A DNA stretch of 64,000 nucleotides from Hypsibius dujardini (Eukaryota > Tardigrada > Eutardigrada > Parachela > Hypsibiidae): assembly GCA_001579985.1 (NCBI GenBank), contig LRSR01013277.1, forward strand, positions 1 through 64,000. The letters are read 5' to 3'. Position numbers and translations under genes: made by a program. Shown piece after piece: positions 1 to 12,005 of this stretch. The stretch's first letter is position 1. Each line of letters begins with the position of its first letter. The notes under the pieces were generated by a model that was given only the letters and a program-made list of their open reading frames with translations, did no database searches and was not told where the DNA came from.

Positions 1-65
1 GAGAAACTTCATGCATTATTATTATTCAAATCTATGTTTGAAGCCTCATAATTGTTACAGTTTAC

Positions 66-2688
66 CCCATTCGGTCTGGGTTCGGGATAGTGCCAGTTCA
101 AAAAATGTAAGAAGGTGTGATCAGACCAGTAGAGACTCGTTCCATCGTTTTCCTCGTATAACCCTGTCCAGCGCGAAAGGCGACCCCCCATATGCGCCAG
201 CAAAAACTCATTTTCCATTGCGTTGTGAATGGAAACGAGGCTTGAGCTCTTGGAAGTGTCCGTGGGATGGTGGTATAGATCTTGGCAACTTTTCAAGGCG
301 TCGTTCCAGTTTTTCAAGTCATTAAGCGGTGAGAACCAGTAACAGGAGGATCCTGTATTTTAGGAAAAACAAATTTGTTTGAAAATAAATAAAAGGCGTT
401 TGACACAGCCACTGATCTACAGACAGCCTCGTACTCACCAAATCGCACAAGACCTGGACGTTCGTCAATGGGACATCCCCAATGGTCTTCAACTTCAGGT
501 TCAGCGCTCGTCGGCATCGGTGGAAACTCCTCCGGCTTCGTCTTCCGACAGACAAATCGATAGCCAGCATTCCATTGGCTAGAAAAAACCCATAGCAAAA
601 TGTTATTAATTATCCGCAGGCTGTGTCGTGCATATTTAAAACACCGTCAATGATTGTTGACCGCAGCAGATATTACTTCCATTATGTCATAGTATAAACT
701 CAATATATGTACAAAACACATATTTTATAAAACAGCAGTACGTGTTCCTGGGCCACGCCCAGTGCCATAATAATTTATCAAAACCTTATTAGAAATTTAG
801 AACGTCCTAAATTATGTTGACATTAGTGATGTTGTTGATTGTTGTGCCGTTTTGATTTCGGCAAGGTTTCACCCCTCCTCGTACTTGTATTAAAATTATA
901 ATCAATTATGGCTAACTTTCTTCGTATTTACCGCCGCCCCTGCCAAGGTGCTCGTGCACTTGATTCAATCAATAAAAAACGTACAAATGTCACATCCATT
1001 TAGAATAATTTACTGACAAATCAGGCAATACAAATATCGACGACTTAGATTAAAAATCTTTCCATTCCGGGCAATGGAATCATATTTTGCCCTCCTCCCC
1101 CATCGCTCTTATTTCGGGTAATATTTTTACTTTAGATCGAATTTAAAAAAAATATTTTCGTTATCGGCCAATTTTAAAATACTTTTAAATGTACATTTTG
1201 GAAAACCGGATGCAATAAAAAAATCATAAATAATTTTTCGGCTGCATTGGTATGCTCGGTTGGCGTTATTACTTAACTCGTGGACCTGTTGACGTATTTC
1301 AATATTATGGACACTCCTCCCGCCAAACCCTCGATTTAGTTTCAATTAATTTTATGACAATCTGACACTTCAATGGAGGCCTAATCATTTGATATCTGTA
1401 AAAGGGGGGCGTATAGCGACCAGCAATTGTTTTAAACTACAACATGACAATACGGTATGAAGATGTAGTTACCAGCGGTAATCGCAGAATTTGCCGTTAT
1501 CACTGTTCATAACCACACATCCCTCCGTGCCTTGCGCGCTCGGCTCGTTCTGGTCCCACGGCCGATAGAGGTTGGCTAAATTTCCGTCGACCCAGGTGTG
1601 TGTCATAGTCGGGAGATTGGACAACCGCAGACCGATCCAGGCAAGTTTTCGTCCAGGTGTGTCGCCTTGGATGAGCTGCCGGACGAACTCGTTGTTGCCT
1701 GGCTCGATGGTGGCCAAGTGGGACCCCATAAAGACGCATTGCCGTTCGGCATCCGGCCAGGTTGCGGTGATGGTGGAGTAGAAGAAACAATTTTGAGTGG
1801 CGGGGTCATAGTACCAGTCACCATTAGCGTTTTTTCCACATGTAGCTGTAAAAACAAAGAATGTTGTCCTCCAACGTATGTTTTGGCAGACATTTTTTTC
1901 ATTAGTGAGACGTGATAAATTTTGCTCTATTTATAATTTGCTTTAATATTCGCTTGGTCATGTTTATATTTAATTACGATTTAGAATAGAATTTCGACTC
2001 AATTTAATTCACGGCTAGATGCGTTCACTATTACTCTATGACAGATCTAGGACATAGATTAGCTTTAAGACTGGCAAAATACAGTCTGTTCTGCGGAAAA
2101 ATGATAATTGATAAATTGACAAAGTAATAAGTGATGACAAAAATGATAAACTCAGCTGCAAACAGAGCGCTATCCATGTATTCCTCACCCATATTTAATG
2201 AAATTTCTGATTTTATTAGAATTCTTTATTTCCTGCATTTGTTGAGTAGTCTATGTGTAACGTAGAGAACAAATTTAAGATTTCAAACTTGTTGATACCT
2301 TCTATTTGTCGAGTATATTTGACTATACTTAAAGGAAAAATACGGTATATGGCTAAGTTCGCCTCTCTAACATTGTGAGTTCGTTCTTCAGGTTAGCTTT
2401 GCCTTAAGTGTTAATGGCGTAAAATGTTAAAGCGTTTAAGTTTAAGTAATAATTCTAGGTTAAATTATAAATTAAAATGTTAAAGTTTAGTATAACCATT
2501 TTGTCAAAGAACTAAGCTCTGCCAACCGCCATCACAGTGTGATGTTACCATAACAAATACTCCCACGAAAAAGGAATGCTTACCATTAGTAGGAGGAAGG
2601 GCCTTCATGTGGAAGTTATTGGTGTGTGGATTTGCTGGCATTTCTTCATGAAAAAGAGCATCCTCCGCTCGAGCGAAAACTATAAGGC
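66..2688 (-). CDS. secreted protein with two C-type lectin domains (5' end uncertain, 3' end outside window)
   Basis: Four exons can be chained in phase: about 2688-2584, 1845-1473, 578-439 and 352-66, continuing past the left edge. The first encodes a hydrophobic stretch (GLIVFARAEDA) typical of a signal peptide; its true start is not visible, because the upstream frame has a stop and an acceptor-like site sits near 2689. The second and third exons give a complete C-type lectin domain, with an opening WYYDPATQNCFFY, the WIGL core, and closing cysteines ending GYRFVCRK. The last exon starts a second lectin domain (SSCYWFSPLNDL, then LVSIH and WTGLYEENDG). Such domains bind sugars or other ligands outside the cell, often in innate immunity or cuticle. 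The usual EPN/QPD sugar motif reads QNEPSAQG in domain 1 and YPEPRPNG in domain 2, so calcium-dependent sugar binding is uncertain. Introns between domain units are phase 1. Confidence 0.82.
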
Positions 2689-2699
2689 CTATAACCACA

Positions 2700-5432
2700 A
2701 AGTAGACGAAAAATTAATGTAAAAACGTATTTATTTACGAGATGTTTCTTGCAAGAAAAGCCCGTTAGTAAACACCGTCTCCAAATCGAAAGAATGCTTT
2801 TCTCAAAGCTTGAACAGCATAGTCTGTATTAATTTTCTGCCTTACTTGACAATAGCAAGATGCGTATCACGACCGGGCGCGACATTTTTGATTGGTTGTC
2901 AGCACACGAAAAGCAGGGAGACTCTCTAAGTGAGCGTCTGGAGAAAAATGTTCAAATGGAAAGAGGTGCGGAACTGTATTGGGGTAATCGTCATAGCCCT
3001 AATATAGACAAACTATCGTAGTTGCTGCCACAGGAGTACATATTTACCCCAATTTCACGTGCCGGATTGCAGTCCATCAATTATGCTTGTTTGGCGGTCT
3101 TTGAATAGGTCGCGCCACGGAGACCTCGTACTCCATAAATGTGTCGCGATATTTGTGGTGTGTGTCCTGCAACCATTGTCTATATTGTGATAATCTTACT
3201 ATGATAGACCCTGGTATTGTTTAACGACCTCTATAAAATTTTGCGAACACATTCTTGACCCCTTCTTATAATGTTGATATCAGTAAACAAAAGTACGAAA
3301 CGCTTTGATTAGTTACGAGTAACAGGGAATATGCGCCAGGAGACGTACTGCTCATTTGAATTGTTCAGGAGACTCGACTCTTTCTGCCATTGTCGTTCGT
3401 CCGCGTTGACTGTTTGTCTGTCTGTCTGGCTGTCTGTCTGTCTGTCTGTCTGTCTGTCAACCCGCCCATGTCAGCAAAATACCGAGAGAAATGCAACAAC
3501 GATCTAGTATGTGCTAGTAATTGCAACGCTAGTACATAGTACAGTACATTGTGCTACCAATTCAGTATATTACTCAAAATTTCCAAAATTTTGTAGCCAT
3601 TTATTTTCATTGATTTCGGGTTATATTCCCAGTATTCGAAGTTGTGATAGCGTTCGTTTTGAAACCGAAGAAGAGCACCAGGTCAAACGCATCGCATTGC
3701 TACATAACCAGGAGAGCTGAAAACGACCCGTATTTGTCGTGGGAAATCAGCCGGGACTTTGTACAATCCACCGGATTTATATTTTGGAATGCAATGGGAC
3801 ACTTTAAGATGACGTTTGTGTTCTGGGGACAGCACCGCAGAAGTGGAGACACCTTTTTCGAAGTTGATGAGTCTGGTGAACAGGTTAAGCTTTCATCTGA
3901 GTTGACGGGGTTGTTCCGCAGTATAGAAACTTGAAAATTTCACGAATCAATATATCGAAGGTACCTCAGCGAATCGAATGCATTCTCCTCAATGGATGCA
4001 GTGGTGCTTCGTGCTTCAAAGCTTGATCATTTTAGCGAGGGGAACGGGAGGAAATTATCTCGTTGAGTTACTCTTCCTTGGCAGTTGTCGATGAACAGTT
4101 CCCGAAAAGTGAGGAACGCGATGGACGCTGACATGAAGACAGCAATTGAAAATTTGAGAACGCACTAATATCCTATTGGACGATAATATCACCAACCGGT
4201 TCAAACAATTCCTTGAATAATCTACGCCCACCTCATAAATCTAAAAACAATCTTGTACTGGTATTCAATTGTCCGAATTTCTGGAGAAAATAGTTGGTTT
4301 CAAAATTCCCACCCAGATTGCTACAGATGGCGAAGAGTGGCAGGTTAGGAGCACAGTTGTCGGAACGTTCCTGCCTCATGTTTATTGTGCTATAGTCAGT
4401 TTCTAGAGCGGAACACTTTTTTGGTGATATCTCATGGAATAAAAAGACGGGTTTCACTAATCGAACGAATGCTACAGGATCTCTGACAATGTACGGGTGA
4501 AAAGGGCCATTCAAATGTATGGTCAGAATCCATCGACCAGTAGAATTGACTGCTGTACGCAATCCTCTTTTTTCAAAGGCGCAAAATGCAAGTTATAAAT
4601 ATTTTTAGTTACAATTTTGCAATGGTTCAATGGTTCAATGGAACAATGGTTCTCGCTAACGGATACTGGGACGCGCGATGTGGAGGATAAAATTGCGTTG
4701 CAGTTATTTCGGCGTGGTGTACGATATATTCACAATAGTAGTAATTAATATACACTTTTCGGAGAGAAAGTCTGTCGTAATGGAAATGTGCTGTACGCCT
4801 GAATAGTATAGAACAAATTAATATAGAACAAAAGCTGCCGCCGGTATTTGACACACTGCAAACGTTTATTTTGGAGAAATACACCTGTTTTGTTCTTCGT
4901 CACGTGTCATTCCACTAACGTAACCGGTCCCGCAACTCAAAGGCCAGCCTGTTGCGATGCCCAAATTGTCTGACAATTCTAAGTGCTGCTTGCATGCCCC
5001 TCTGATCAATGTCTCTCAACCTGGAATATGTAGGTGCTTTAATTAGCCTTGTCTGCCGGATTCCGTCCGTACTACATAAGTACAAGTCCATAGAAGGAAA
5101 CACTGAATTGTCCGTCGTTTTTACAAACAAAAAGCAAGCTATCAATGCCATGTCACTACTCGCACATATTGCATGAAGTAAGCGTACATGACCGAGGTAA
5201 ATAGATTGGGGATAAATTAACCCAAGGACATCCCCAAAAGGGATTCACAAAAGCCCACAAACAAAACATAATCGAGCTGGAAATAAAGGTAAGATCAAAA
5301 TGGCCAGTGCAAACGGCAGTAACTCCCGAATGACATGAGAAAATAAGTAGGACTAAAGAAAGAAATGTCAAACACGCAGACAGACAAATATTGCCTGTGT
5401 CGTCAGTTAACCTCACACAAAAAGCGGCTCCT
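2700..5432. other. mostly intergenic; weak coding-like stretches only
   Basis: No recognisable gene. A CTGT tetranucleotide run lies at about 3412-3459. On the plus strand 3644-3934 is open and reads like protein (LSWEISRDFVQSTGFIFWNA), with further open pieces to about 4170 in another frame; it may be an old coding remnant of unknown family. On the minus strand 4233-4562 and 4915-5151 are open; the latter begins with a hydrophobic segment (MALIACFLFV) and has a donor-like site inside, so it could be a first exon. I cannot assign any of these. Confidence 0.3.
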
Positions 5433-7739
5433 CTAAGCTGTCATCCGTTTCAACCGCGCCTCGGCCATCTTCACAGCAAACTTCAACTCCTGCGTCAGCT
5501 GCTCGTTCACCTCTCGCAGCTCGTCGCGCACTTTCAGCAGCTGCTCGTGCTCCGCAGCCTGCTCCTCCTCAATCAGTCGCTTCCGGGTGCGGTAGTCTCC
5601 CGCTGCTTTCCTGTTCTGCGTCCGCTTCTTCGGCGTCACCTTGACTGACTTCTTCGTCGAGGTGCTGGAAGAGGACATGGAAAGGGAGGGACTCGGGGAG
5701 GCTGCCGGCCGCTTGCGAGTATACGGGCGTCGGGGAGACTTGCAGGGTGCCGGGGCGGGGCCAGGGACTTTCTTTTGGGGGGCAGGGGTGAAGGTTGTCT
5801 GGATTAAGGGCGTGGTCGTCTCCGTCGTGGGCGGAGAGTAGGGAGAAGGGGAGGCGGGGGCGGGAGAGCACTCGGCGGTGGTGCACTGACTGCTGTTGCT
5901 GGAGGACCAACACTGGCTGTCGCCCATGTCACTGTCTGAAAATTGACAGAGAAACATGTTAGGCAATAGTACGGGGAGTTGAGAAGAGAGTGAGTGTCTA
6001 AATGGCTCAAGCTCAGCGTCCGGATTGGTGTATGGATAATTGTCAGAGTCTCAACGAGTGTATCCGTTTCGGCTTACTGAATGTCTCTCTGTGAGCAAAT
6101 CAATGTCTGGATGTCTGCTTCAAGTCACTAGCATAACTGTCTGTCTGTCTGACTGTCGGAGTAACTGAAAGGGCAAAGCAGAGACTTACCCCAGGTGGTG
6201 GTGGTGGCGTACTGTGCGTAAGTCTGTGTCTGGAGCTGCCCGGCCAGCTGGTCCAGGAGGAACTCGTCGTCCTCAGAGAGTTTACCGCTGCCGAGGAAGA
6301 TGGTCTGTCCCAGCTGGTCCAAGGGACCAACCAACGCCATGCCATCTAACGGGTCACCGGCAGATGTAGCAAAGTTCCAGTCGACGAAGCTGGAACTCGT
6401 GGGAGAGTACTGAAAGCAGTCCGACAACGGACTAGGGATGTCTGCAAGGAAGAACAAAACACGAATTAAGAATGGGAAACACAGTGCATGTATACAAACA
6501 GACATGAAGCAGGCATGAGACATGTGCACAGGCAAGCTAAGAGATACACATATGCAAAAAGATATACATATAGGAACATGCAGGCAGACAGACACAGACA
6601 GATAAGAATAAATGCCCAGAAAACACAGTTGGTGTCGGCCGAGCAACAGCGCCCCCTAACGATCAATAAATATCCGTAGCGCCGGTTGCAGAATGAGTCA
6701 CGATTTCACTTCCCTCACCACACCCTTTTCTTTCTCATGAGACTTTGAACCGCTGGCCTGAATGAAAGAGCTTGCTCAACTCGTATCGAAAGCTGAGCTC
6801 GACGGACGGGTTCGATACTGCGTTCGAGTTCGCCGCACGAGACTGAAAAGACGTCAGACGCCCGGCGATGGCGCCAAGTCACGGTTGCTATCGTTAACAT
6901 TCTCAACGGATATCAACACCTTTTGAAAGGCAAATAATCATCCACGGTGAAATGACATCATTCCGCCGAAAATAGCGTCCCCTATAGCTCAACCAATCAC
7001 AAGCGCCAATTATGCATTCTAATTATGTGATTGGGTGACCACACCCTCTTCCGGCCGAGTGTTCCAATCAGAGAACTCGTTGCACTTTAGACTAAAATCG
7101 TCAGCTCAGCCAACCTTGAGTTCGGCGGCAATCAAAATATATCTAACTTACGTAGAATTTTCGAAAAATAAGATCTACAATGAATAAAATATGTTGTACA
7201 GCACAACGGGACTAAAACCATTCCGCTAAATATGATCAATGATAGCAGCCTGTTTTGCCTCACGCAACCACTCATTGGCCAGCCCCACCCCAAAATCCCG
7301 TTTCAACCAATGATAATTCGCCTTTACCTGTGGCGTAAATTTGGGGAACCGTTGCAGCTTCCGGCCCCTGAGAGAGGATCGCTTCCTGCTCCAGCGGTAT
7401 ATCGAAGCTGAAAGCATCATCGAAGCCGGTAGAGAAGAAGTCACCACCATCCTCGAGGGCTTTGAGGCTGCGATCGACGCGGGAGAAAGAGACATCGCTG
7501 CGGTAGAAATCAGCCAGCTGGAGACGTCCCGCCCTCTCATCCTGGGCAGTTGCAGGCCCCGCCCTCTCGTAGGCGGCAGTTGCAGGGAGGATGACGTCAT
7601 TTGACGGTATCCAAATGCTCTTGCCACATGCCTTGGCTGCATCGCCGCCCAACGCATGGGCCACAAAAAAGTCCGTGTCTAACTCCATGGCTTCGCTTCG
7701 TGAAGTGAGGAGTTTTTGGCAATGTGCCTGAAGAAACAT
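5433..7739 (-). CDS. ATF4-like bZIP transcription factor
   Basis: Three coding exons join in phase: 7739-7328, about 6441-6190 and 5935-5433, giving 388 residues (human ATF4 has 351). The C-terminus is a bZIP domain: the basic region RTQNRKAAGDYRTRKR keeps the N-x7-R core seen in ATF4/ATF5 (QNKTAATRYRQKKR in the family), followed by a short leucine zipper (LLKVRDEL, LTQEL) ending the protein. The N-terminal two-thirds is acidic and Ser/Pro-rich, as expected of an activation region; a DSDMGDS stretch at the last exon border resembles, but does not match, the DSGxxS degron of ATF4. The protein should act in the nucleus as a dimer in the integrated stress response. The start at 7739 is the first ATG in frame after an upstream stop; a second Met at 7688 is possible. 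The leader carries two upstream ORFs, listed separately. Other bZIP families fit less well. Confidence 0.78.
7592..7599. promoter_or_regulatory. perfect cAMP-response-type palindrome TGACGTCA
   Basis: An exact TGACGTCA lies inside the first coding exon of the ATF4-like gene, overlapping the uORF2 stop codon. It is the classic site for CREB/ATF bZIP dimers. It also encodes part of SNDVIL in the main frame, so it may be fortuitous. Confidence 0.3.
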
Positions 7740-8226
7740 CTGCGGAGAACCTGCAAGACATGACAAATTTTTTTTTTAAAATAAATAAAATATCAAATAA
7801 GAACGAGTTTTAGGGTTTTAAAAACTAAACTACAAAATACTAATCAAATTGAATAAAATATAACTGGTCCATTAAAAGTGGAATATTGTAGAAATACATT
7901 TTAATAAGAAATTGAAAAATAAATACTAGGAATGTGAAAATATAAATGGATTAAGAAATAATGTAATGGATCAAGTACAAAATGGATTAAACTATAACGT
8001 CAAATACATATCGAGGTCAACTTCCATGGCAAATATTCTTCAATATTTAATCGAAGCTGAATAAAACAATTTATAACAAGTATAAATGTCAATGATGCAA
8101 TATTTTCAAGCGATAATCGACGCGAGATATGAAAAATGACTAAAAATGTTAAATAAATGAAATATATTTTGAAAAATATTGAAAGGCCATCTTTTTGGGA
8201 TGGTTTGCGGCAGGTACTTACGCCAT
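7597..8226 (-). promoter_or_regulatory. overlapping upstream ORF (uORF2) of the ATF4-like gene
   Basis: A leader exon ending at 8222 with a strong donor (GC then GTAAGT) carries an ATG at 8226. Joined to the acceptor before 7750, this frame runs 53 codons including the stop and ends at a TGA at 7597-7599. It therefore starts upstream of, and ends well inside, the main ORF that begins at 7739, in a different frame. Ribosomes that translate it cannot start the main protein. Vertebrate ATF4 has the same arrangement, with a 59-codon overlapping uORF2. The upstream exon is inferred from its donor and acceptor only. Confidence 0.6.
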
Positions 8227-8274
8227 TTTTAATAAAATTAGGAGACACAAAGCCCGAGGGCTAAGGAATCGGGT

Positions 8275-8283
8275 TTAGAACAT
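8275..8283 (-). promoter_or_regulatory. minimal upstream ORF (uORF1, Met-Phe-stop)
   Basis: ATG TTC TAA on the minus strand, about 50 nt before the uORF2 start in the same presumed leader exon and preceded by a pyrimidine-rich stretch (8284-8340). ATF4 in vertebrates has a three-codon uORF1 that lets ribosomes resume scanning. Here the position and size fit that role, but the transcription start is not known. Confidence 0.5.
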
Positions 8284-8299
8284 TTTCACGGCAAGGGGG

Positions 8300-9338
8300 A
8301 AAGAAGGAAAAGTTTAGTCGGGAGGAAAGAAGGTGGACGATTCAAACTGAGCGAGCTCGTGCGATGAGATCACTCACATTTCTTGGCTGATGCAATCGCC
8401 TTTTCGGCGTGGCATAACGCATCAGTGAATTCCCACGGCCACTTTCACGCAAATCCATTTCCATTGGCTGTCACATGGAATTCCAGTTCCGCTGCCATGC
8501 TCCTGGATCATTCCAATTCCACGTTAACCGTATGGGAATTTCATAAATTTTATCCGCCAAATTTCCATTTCCGTTGCCGTAAATTGTTCTTGAAGAGAGC
8601 TGCCTAACTAACACTGCATTGCGCTGTCGCTTTAAGCTGAGCGGGTTTGGTTTTTCGTGTGAAGCAGCAAGATCAGTTAGCGTGACAATTGACAAGTCAT
8701 ACTTGTCGGATGGTGGCTACGTGACGCGTTGATAGCTTGATTGATTGTCAGTAAGGCAGATTTATTTCTTACTTTCAATTGATTGAGTGATTGACCGATA
8801 CTATTGCCGTATTAAAAATTGGGCATTTCCGGTGTTTCCGCCGCTCAGCCGTGGTCTGTTGCCAGTTTTGATTTCGGCCGACAAAAGTGAAATTCGCAAA
8901 TTTATTTGATTACCGAGGGGCTGTCGGCAACTACTGTTTATACCTCTTTGATTTATGAGTCGTATTTTGTCGGCAAAAGCGGATCAATTTGTTTCCCTTG
9001 CAAAGGACCCTGTCGCATATGGGCGACCTGCCGACAAAAGGCGTAACGGTAGGAGACGAGGGGCAGTGGGGCAATGCCCCTGAGCATGTTTTTAAAATGT
9101 AACTTGTTAATTAAACATTTCTTTTCTCAGTGTGTTGTCTTTTTTCATTTAGGGTGTTACCCGCCCCGCAATTTTTATTTATTTATTACTTAAATGGATT
9201 TTCAGTTGCCCTGGAGCAAGTTTTAGGTTAACATTGGTGCCCCCCCCCGCCAAAGAATATCATTTAACTACGGTGTATATAAATTCGAATTAGCGATTAT
9301 CCATGGATTGATTCCGAAGCGGTTGGTCATTGGCGTTG
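8300..9338. other. intergenic, likely includes the promoter of the ATF4-like gene
   Basis: No gene seen. The region from about 8340 to 8620 has repeated ATTTCCATT and TTCCGTTGCC motifs and should hold the promoter of the minus-strand ATF4-like gene. A C-run lies at about 9240. Nothing else is recognisable. Confidence 0.35.
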
Positions 9339-9512
9339 CTAGCAGTATCCGCCGAACTTAAGGATAAACGGTTGGCATGTATATCCCGGGCAGCATTACT
9401 GCCGGCTGTTACTGCAAAATGTATAGCTGCATTGTGACGATGATGTGGCCAAAGCCGCCATAGACAGGATGAACAACAGATCAGGGATGATTACCACGCC
9501 GATGACGAACAT
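9339..9512 (-). pseudogene. broken paralogue of the knottin-like peptide gene
   Basis: A fossil copy of the small secreted cysteine-rich peptide gene at 10608-10802 on the same strand. It keeps a hydrophobic leader, the adjacent-cysteine pair (CCPGYTC against CCPGFRC in the whole copy), and a C-terminal GGYC. The reading frame is interrupted, apparently once. The two copies lie about 1.1 kb apart, which suggests a tandem duplication. Confidence 0.6.
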
Positions 9513-10607
9513 CTTTCAACTGTCAATTAACGTATACAACAGAAATGCTCAAAACCTCAAGCCAAATGCGGAAGTCGTGTGAAAAAGGACTCGACGACTG
9601 GACACTGTTATATACTCCGCCGCACATGCGACCTCTGGTTCGCTTCACTAGCATAGTCTGCTGACTATTTTAATAGGTTTATCGCGTTTATACGACTGCG
9701 CTGCCGCACAGTTAGTATTGTCTTTATTTTTAACCTCGCCAAAATAAAGAATCTATATTTCTGGCCAGCAAAGTTCATTGTGATGTGGCCGTGGTTGTCG
9801 ATGACAAGTCACAGAACTAGGCACGTGGAATCCATTCATTCAGTTTTTCCTTAATTGATTACTGACAGCAACCATTAGAGTGGTACTGCAGTACTATTTA
9901 TATCACAGCGTTGATATATATTTATATGTATATATACATGCATAGATATTTGTTATTCATTGATTCAATTGACTATATTTTATTGACAAATCCCATGAAG
10001 AGCTACTTGTATTTCTCCAGCAGGATTGGCATTGTGAGCATCAATTACGCTGAACAAATTGGCCCGTAGCTTCATACATGATGCCTCTATGGTTTCAGAA
10101 GCTCGAGACGAATTCAGCAGCGTCCTATGGATTTAAACTTCATTCCAGGTGGACTACTAGAAAATGTCAATCCAAGCAATTCAGCCCCACAAAAGATTAT
10201 TTTACGCCGCAAATGAAACATCACTTTCCCTCAGATATCCATCCCAATATCTGTGGTCGAGATGCAGAATTGTTTCAGAATAATCGTTCTGCTAAAATTA
10301 CAAGAACATTTTCGTCCTGTACATGGTGCATAATGATACATCGCTAACGAATACATGTTTCGGCTGAGACAACTATATTGTGGGTTAAACAAACCAAAAT
10401 GACGAAATATACAACCGACAAATTATGTTGTTTCTTTGTTCCAGCGGATGATCCATGTAGGCATCGAGATTTGTGAGTATAGGATAAACGATGTCACGAT
10501 GAAAGGAACAAAATAATAGACACGAAATACGGAACACATTTTAAATTAGTTAATTGACAAGGCTGTTTCGTCAGATTTACTGGGCGGAGCTGCCAGCGAT
10601 GGACATT
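9513..10607. other. intergenic, no gene seen
   Basis: No convincing coding region. An AT-rich stretch with TATATG repeats lies at about 9905-9950. Short open frames such as 10078-10347 have no family resemblance. Confidence 0.3.
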
Positions 10608-10802
10608 TTAAAGAGTGTGAGTTGTTAAGCGTTGTACACAGTAGCCCCCGCCCTTGAGGAAAAACGGGACGCAGCGAAATCCGGGACAGCAGTACTGCCC
10701 GCTTTGAGCACATAATGGACCGCAGTTAGCGGTGATTGACTCCGCCATGAGGATGATAATAACATACATCACAACCAGAACGATGAGGCGAATGGAAAAC
10801 AT
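10608..10802 (-). CDS. small secreted knottin-like cysteine-rich peptide
   Basis: A single-exon ORF of 64 residues starting at the ATG at 10802. Residues 1-24 form a strongly hydrophobic signal peptide (LIVLVVMYVIIILMA), with cleavage likely near SITA. The mature part has six cysteines spaced C-x3-C-x6-C-C-x4-C-x8-C, the pattern of inhibitor cystine knot peptides (CGPLCAQSGQYCCPGFRC). Peptides with this fold serve as antimicrobials, protease inhibitors, channel ligands or signalling peptides; nothing here decides between them. The ORF is open upstream of this ATG (to 10979), but the shorter start gives a normal signal peptide. A broken relative lies at 9339-9512. Confidence 0.65.
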   Translation of the reverse strand: MFSIRLIVLVVMYVIIILMAESITANCGPLCAQSGQYCCPGFRCVPFFLKGGGYCVQRLTTHTL

Positions 10803-12005
10803 CGCGATCGAGGACTTATAACTGAGAAATGTAGATGAGGATAAGTTTGTATGGCGCGACCACAATAACCAAAATCGTGTTCGCAGCAAGAAAAATAAAC
10901 CGAAAATAAATGGTTCTGATGTGCTGTTTGGTGTTATTACATACGTCCTACTCTTTGAATATCGTACACCCTCGCCCATGATCTCGTATTACTACGACAG
11001 TATCTATTCGTATCTATTGCCAAAGGTGGACGTACTTTCCAGCACTGGATAGACATGCAGAATACAGTGATAATCCCGATAACGGAATCGGAAGTTGTTG
11101 TTTTCAGTGAACTGCTCATCGCGTGTCCCAAAGGTCAATACAATATGCACGTGAGAAATGCTGTGCACAAAGAAACATTGCACGGAAGATTGGTATGCAT
11201 GATATTTTTGGTGGAAAACCAGGGATAATATCTAGCGCTGACCATGCGTTTTCTGCATCTTCTGACGTCCATCTTTATCAAACTATTACACTGAAGCTTT
11301 TGAAGTTTTGACATGAATCTTTAGAATATAAGAATAACGATTGCCTGTCCATGTTATTGTTAGGTCAGTTGGAAATCATAGAGCATAGGGTATTTCGAGC
11401 AGACACTTCTTTCAGCTTTAATTTCCAGTTATCGAATACGATGAAATTCGGCTGTTTTAAAGACTGTTTAAACCGCACCTAAAAACACCCATCATTTCTT
11501 TTAGAAAATTTAATTACATAAGTTGCAGAACTATTATAATTTATAAGCGCCCCATTATAATTACGAGAAAGCTTGTGCCACGTATTGTGTGTAATGATAT
11601 TGTGTACGAATGCGTCAATTATTTACGGTTCGTGCGCCGCTTTAAAGACCTGTTGCTTCCGCTATCAAACCGGACATTCCGCAGACCTGCCTCGGGACAT
11701 TTTGATAAAACAGTTACTGCCTGACAAATGTTCATGCAGCAGTTACAGTATATGGACAGTTACTTACTTGCCGCTGTCTGTTGTATTTTTTGTAGAGCAT
11801 GCTTTAAGTTCGCTGTGGAAACAGCCAGACAAAAAATACCCGACAAGTCGTGGTGCATGACTTTATGCGAACCGTTGTTTACTTTCGCTTTCCATTGCTT
11901 TATAATGACACACTGATTCTTTATCCTCATTGTAAAACTACATTTTGGTTTACAATTTATGTTAGCGTCTTTGACTTATCATATGGTTCATAATCTCAAA
12001 AGATC
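10803..12005. other. intergenic, no gene seen
   Basis: Short open frames occur (for example 11573-11860, plus) but none has domain resemblance, splice support or a clear signal peptide. The last few hundred bases should include the promoter of the LysM gene starting at 12006. Confidence 0.3.

Noticed and set aside
3412-3459. Tetranucleotide arrays as CRISPR-like repeats
   Set aside because: Simple CTGT microsatellites without spacers in a eukaryotic genome.
7226-7666. 146-codon minus-strand ORF overlapping the ATF4-like first exon
   Set aside because: It is a GC-rich shadow frame. It has no splice link to the bZIP exon in phase, while the other frame does.
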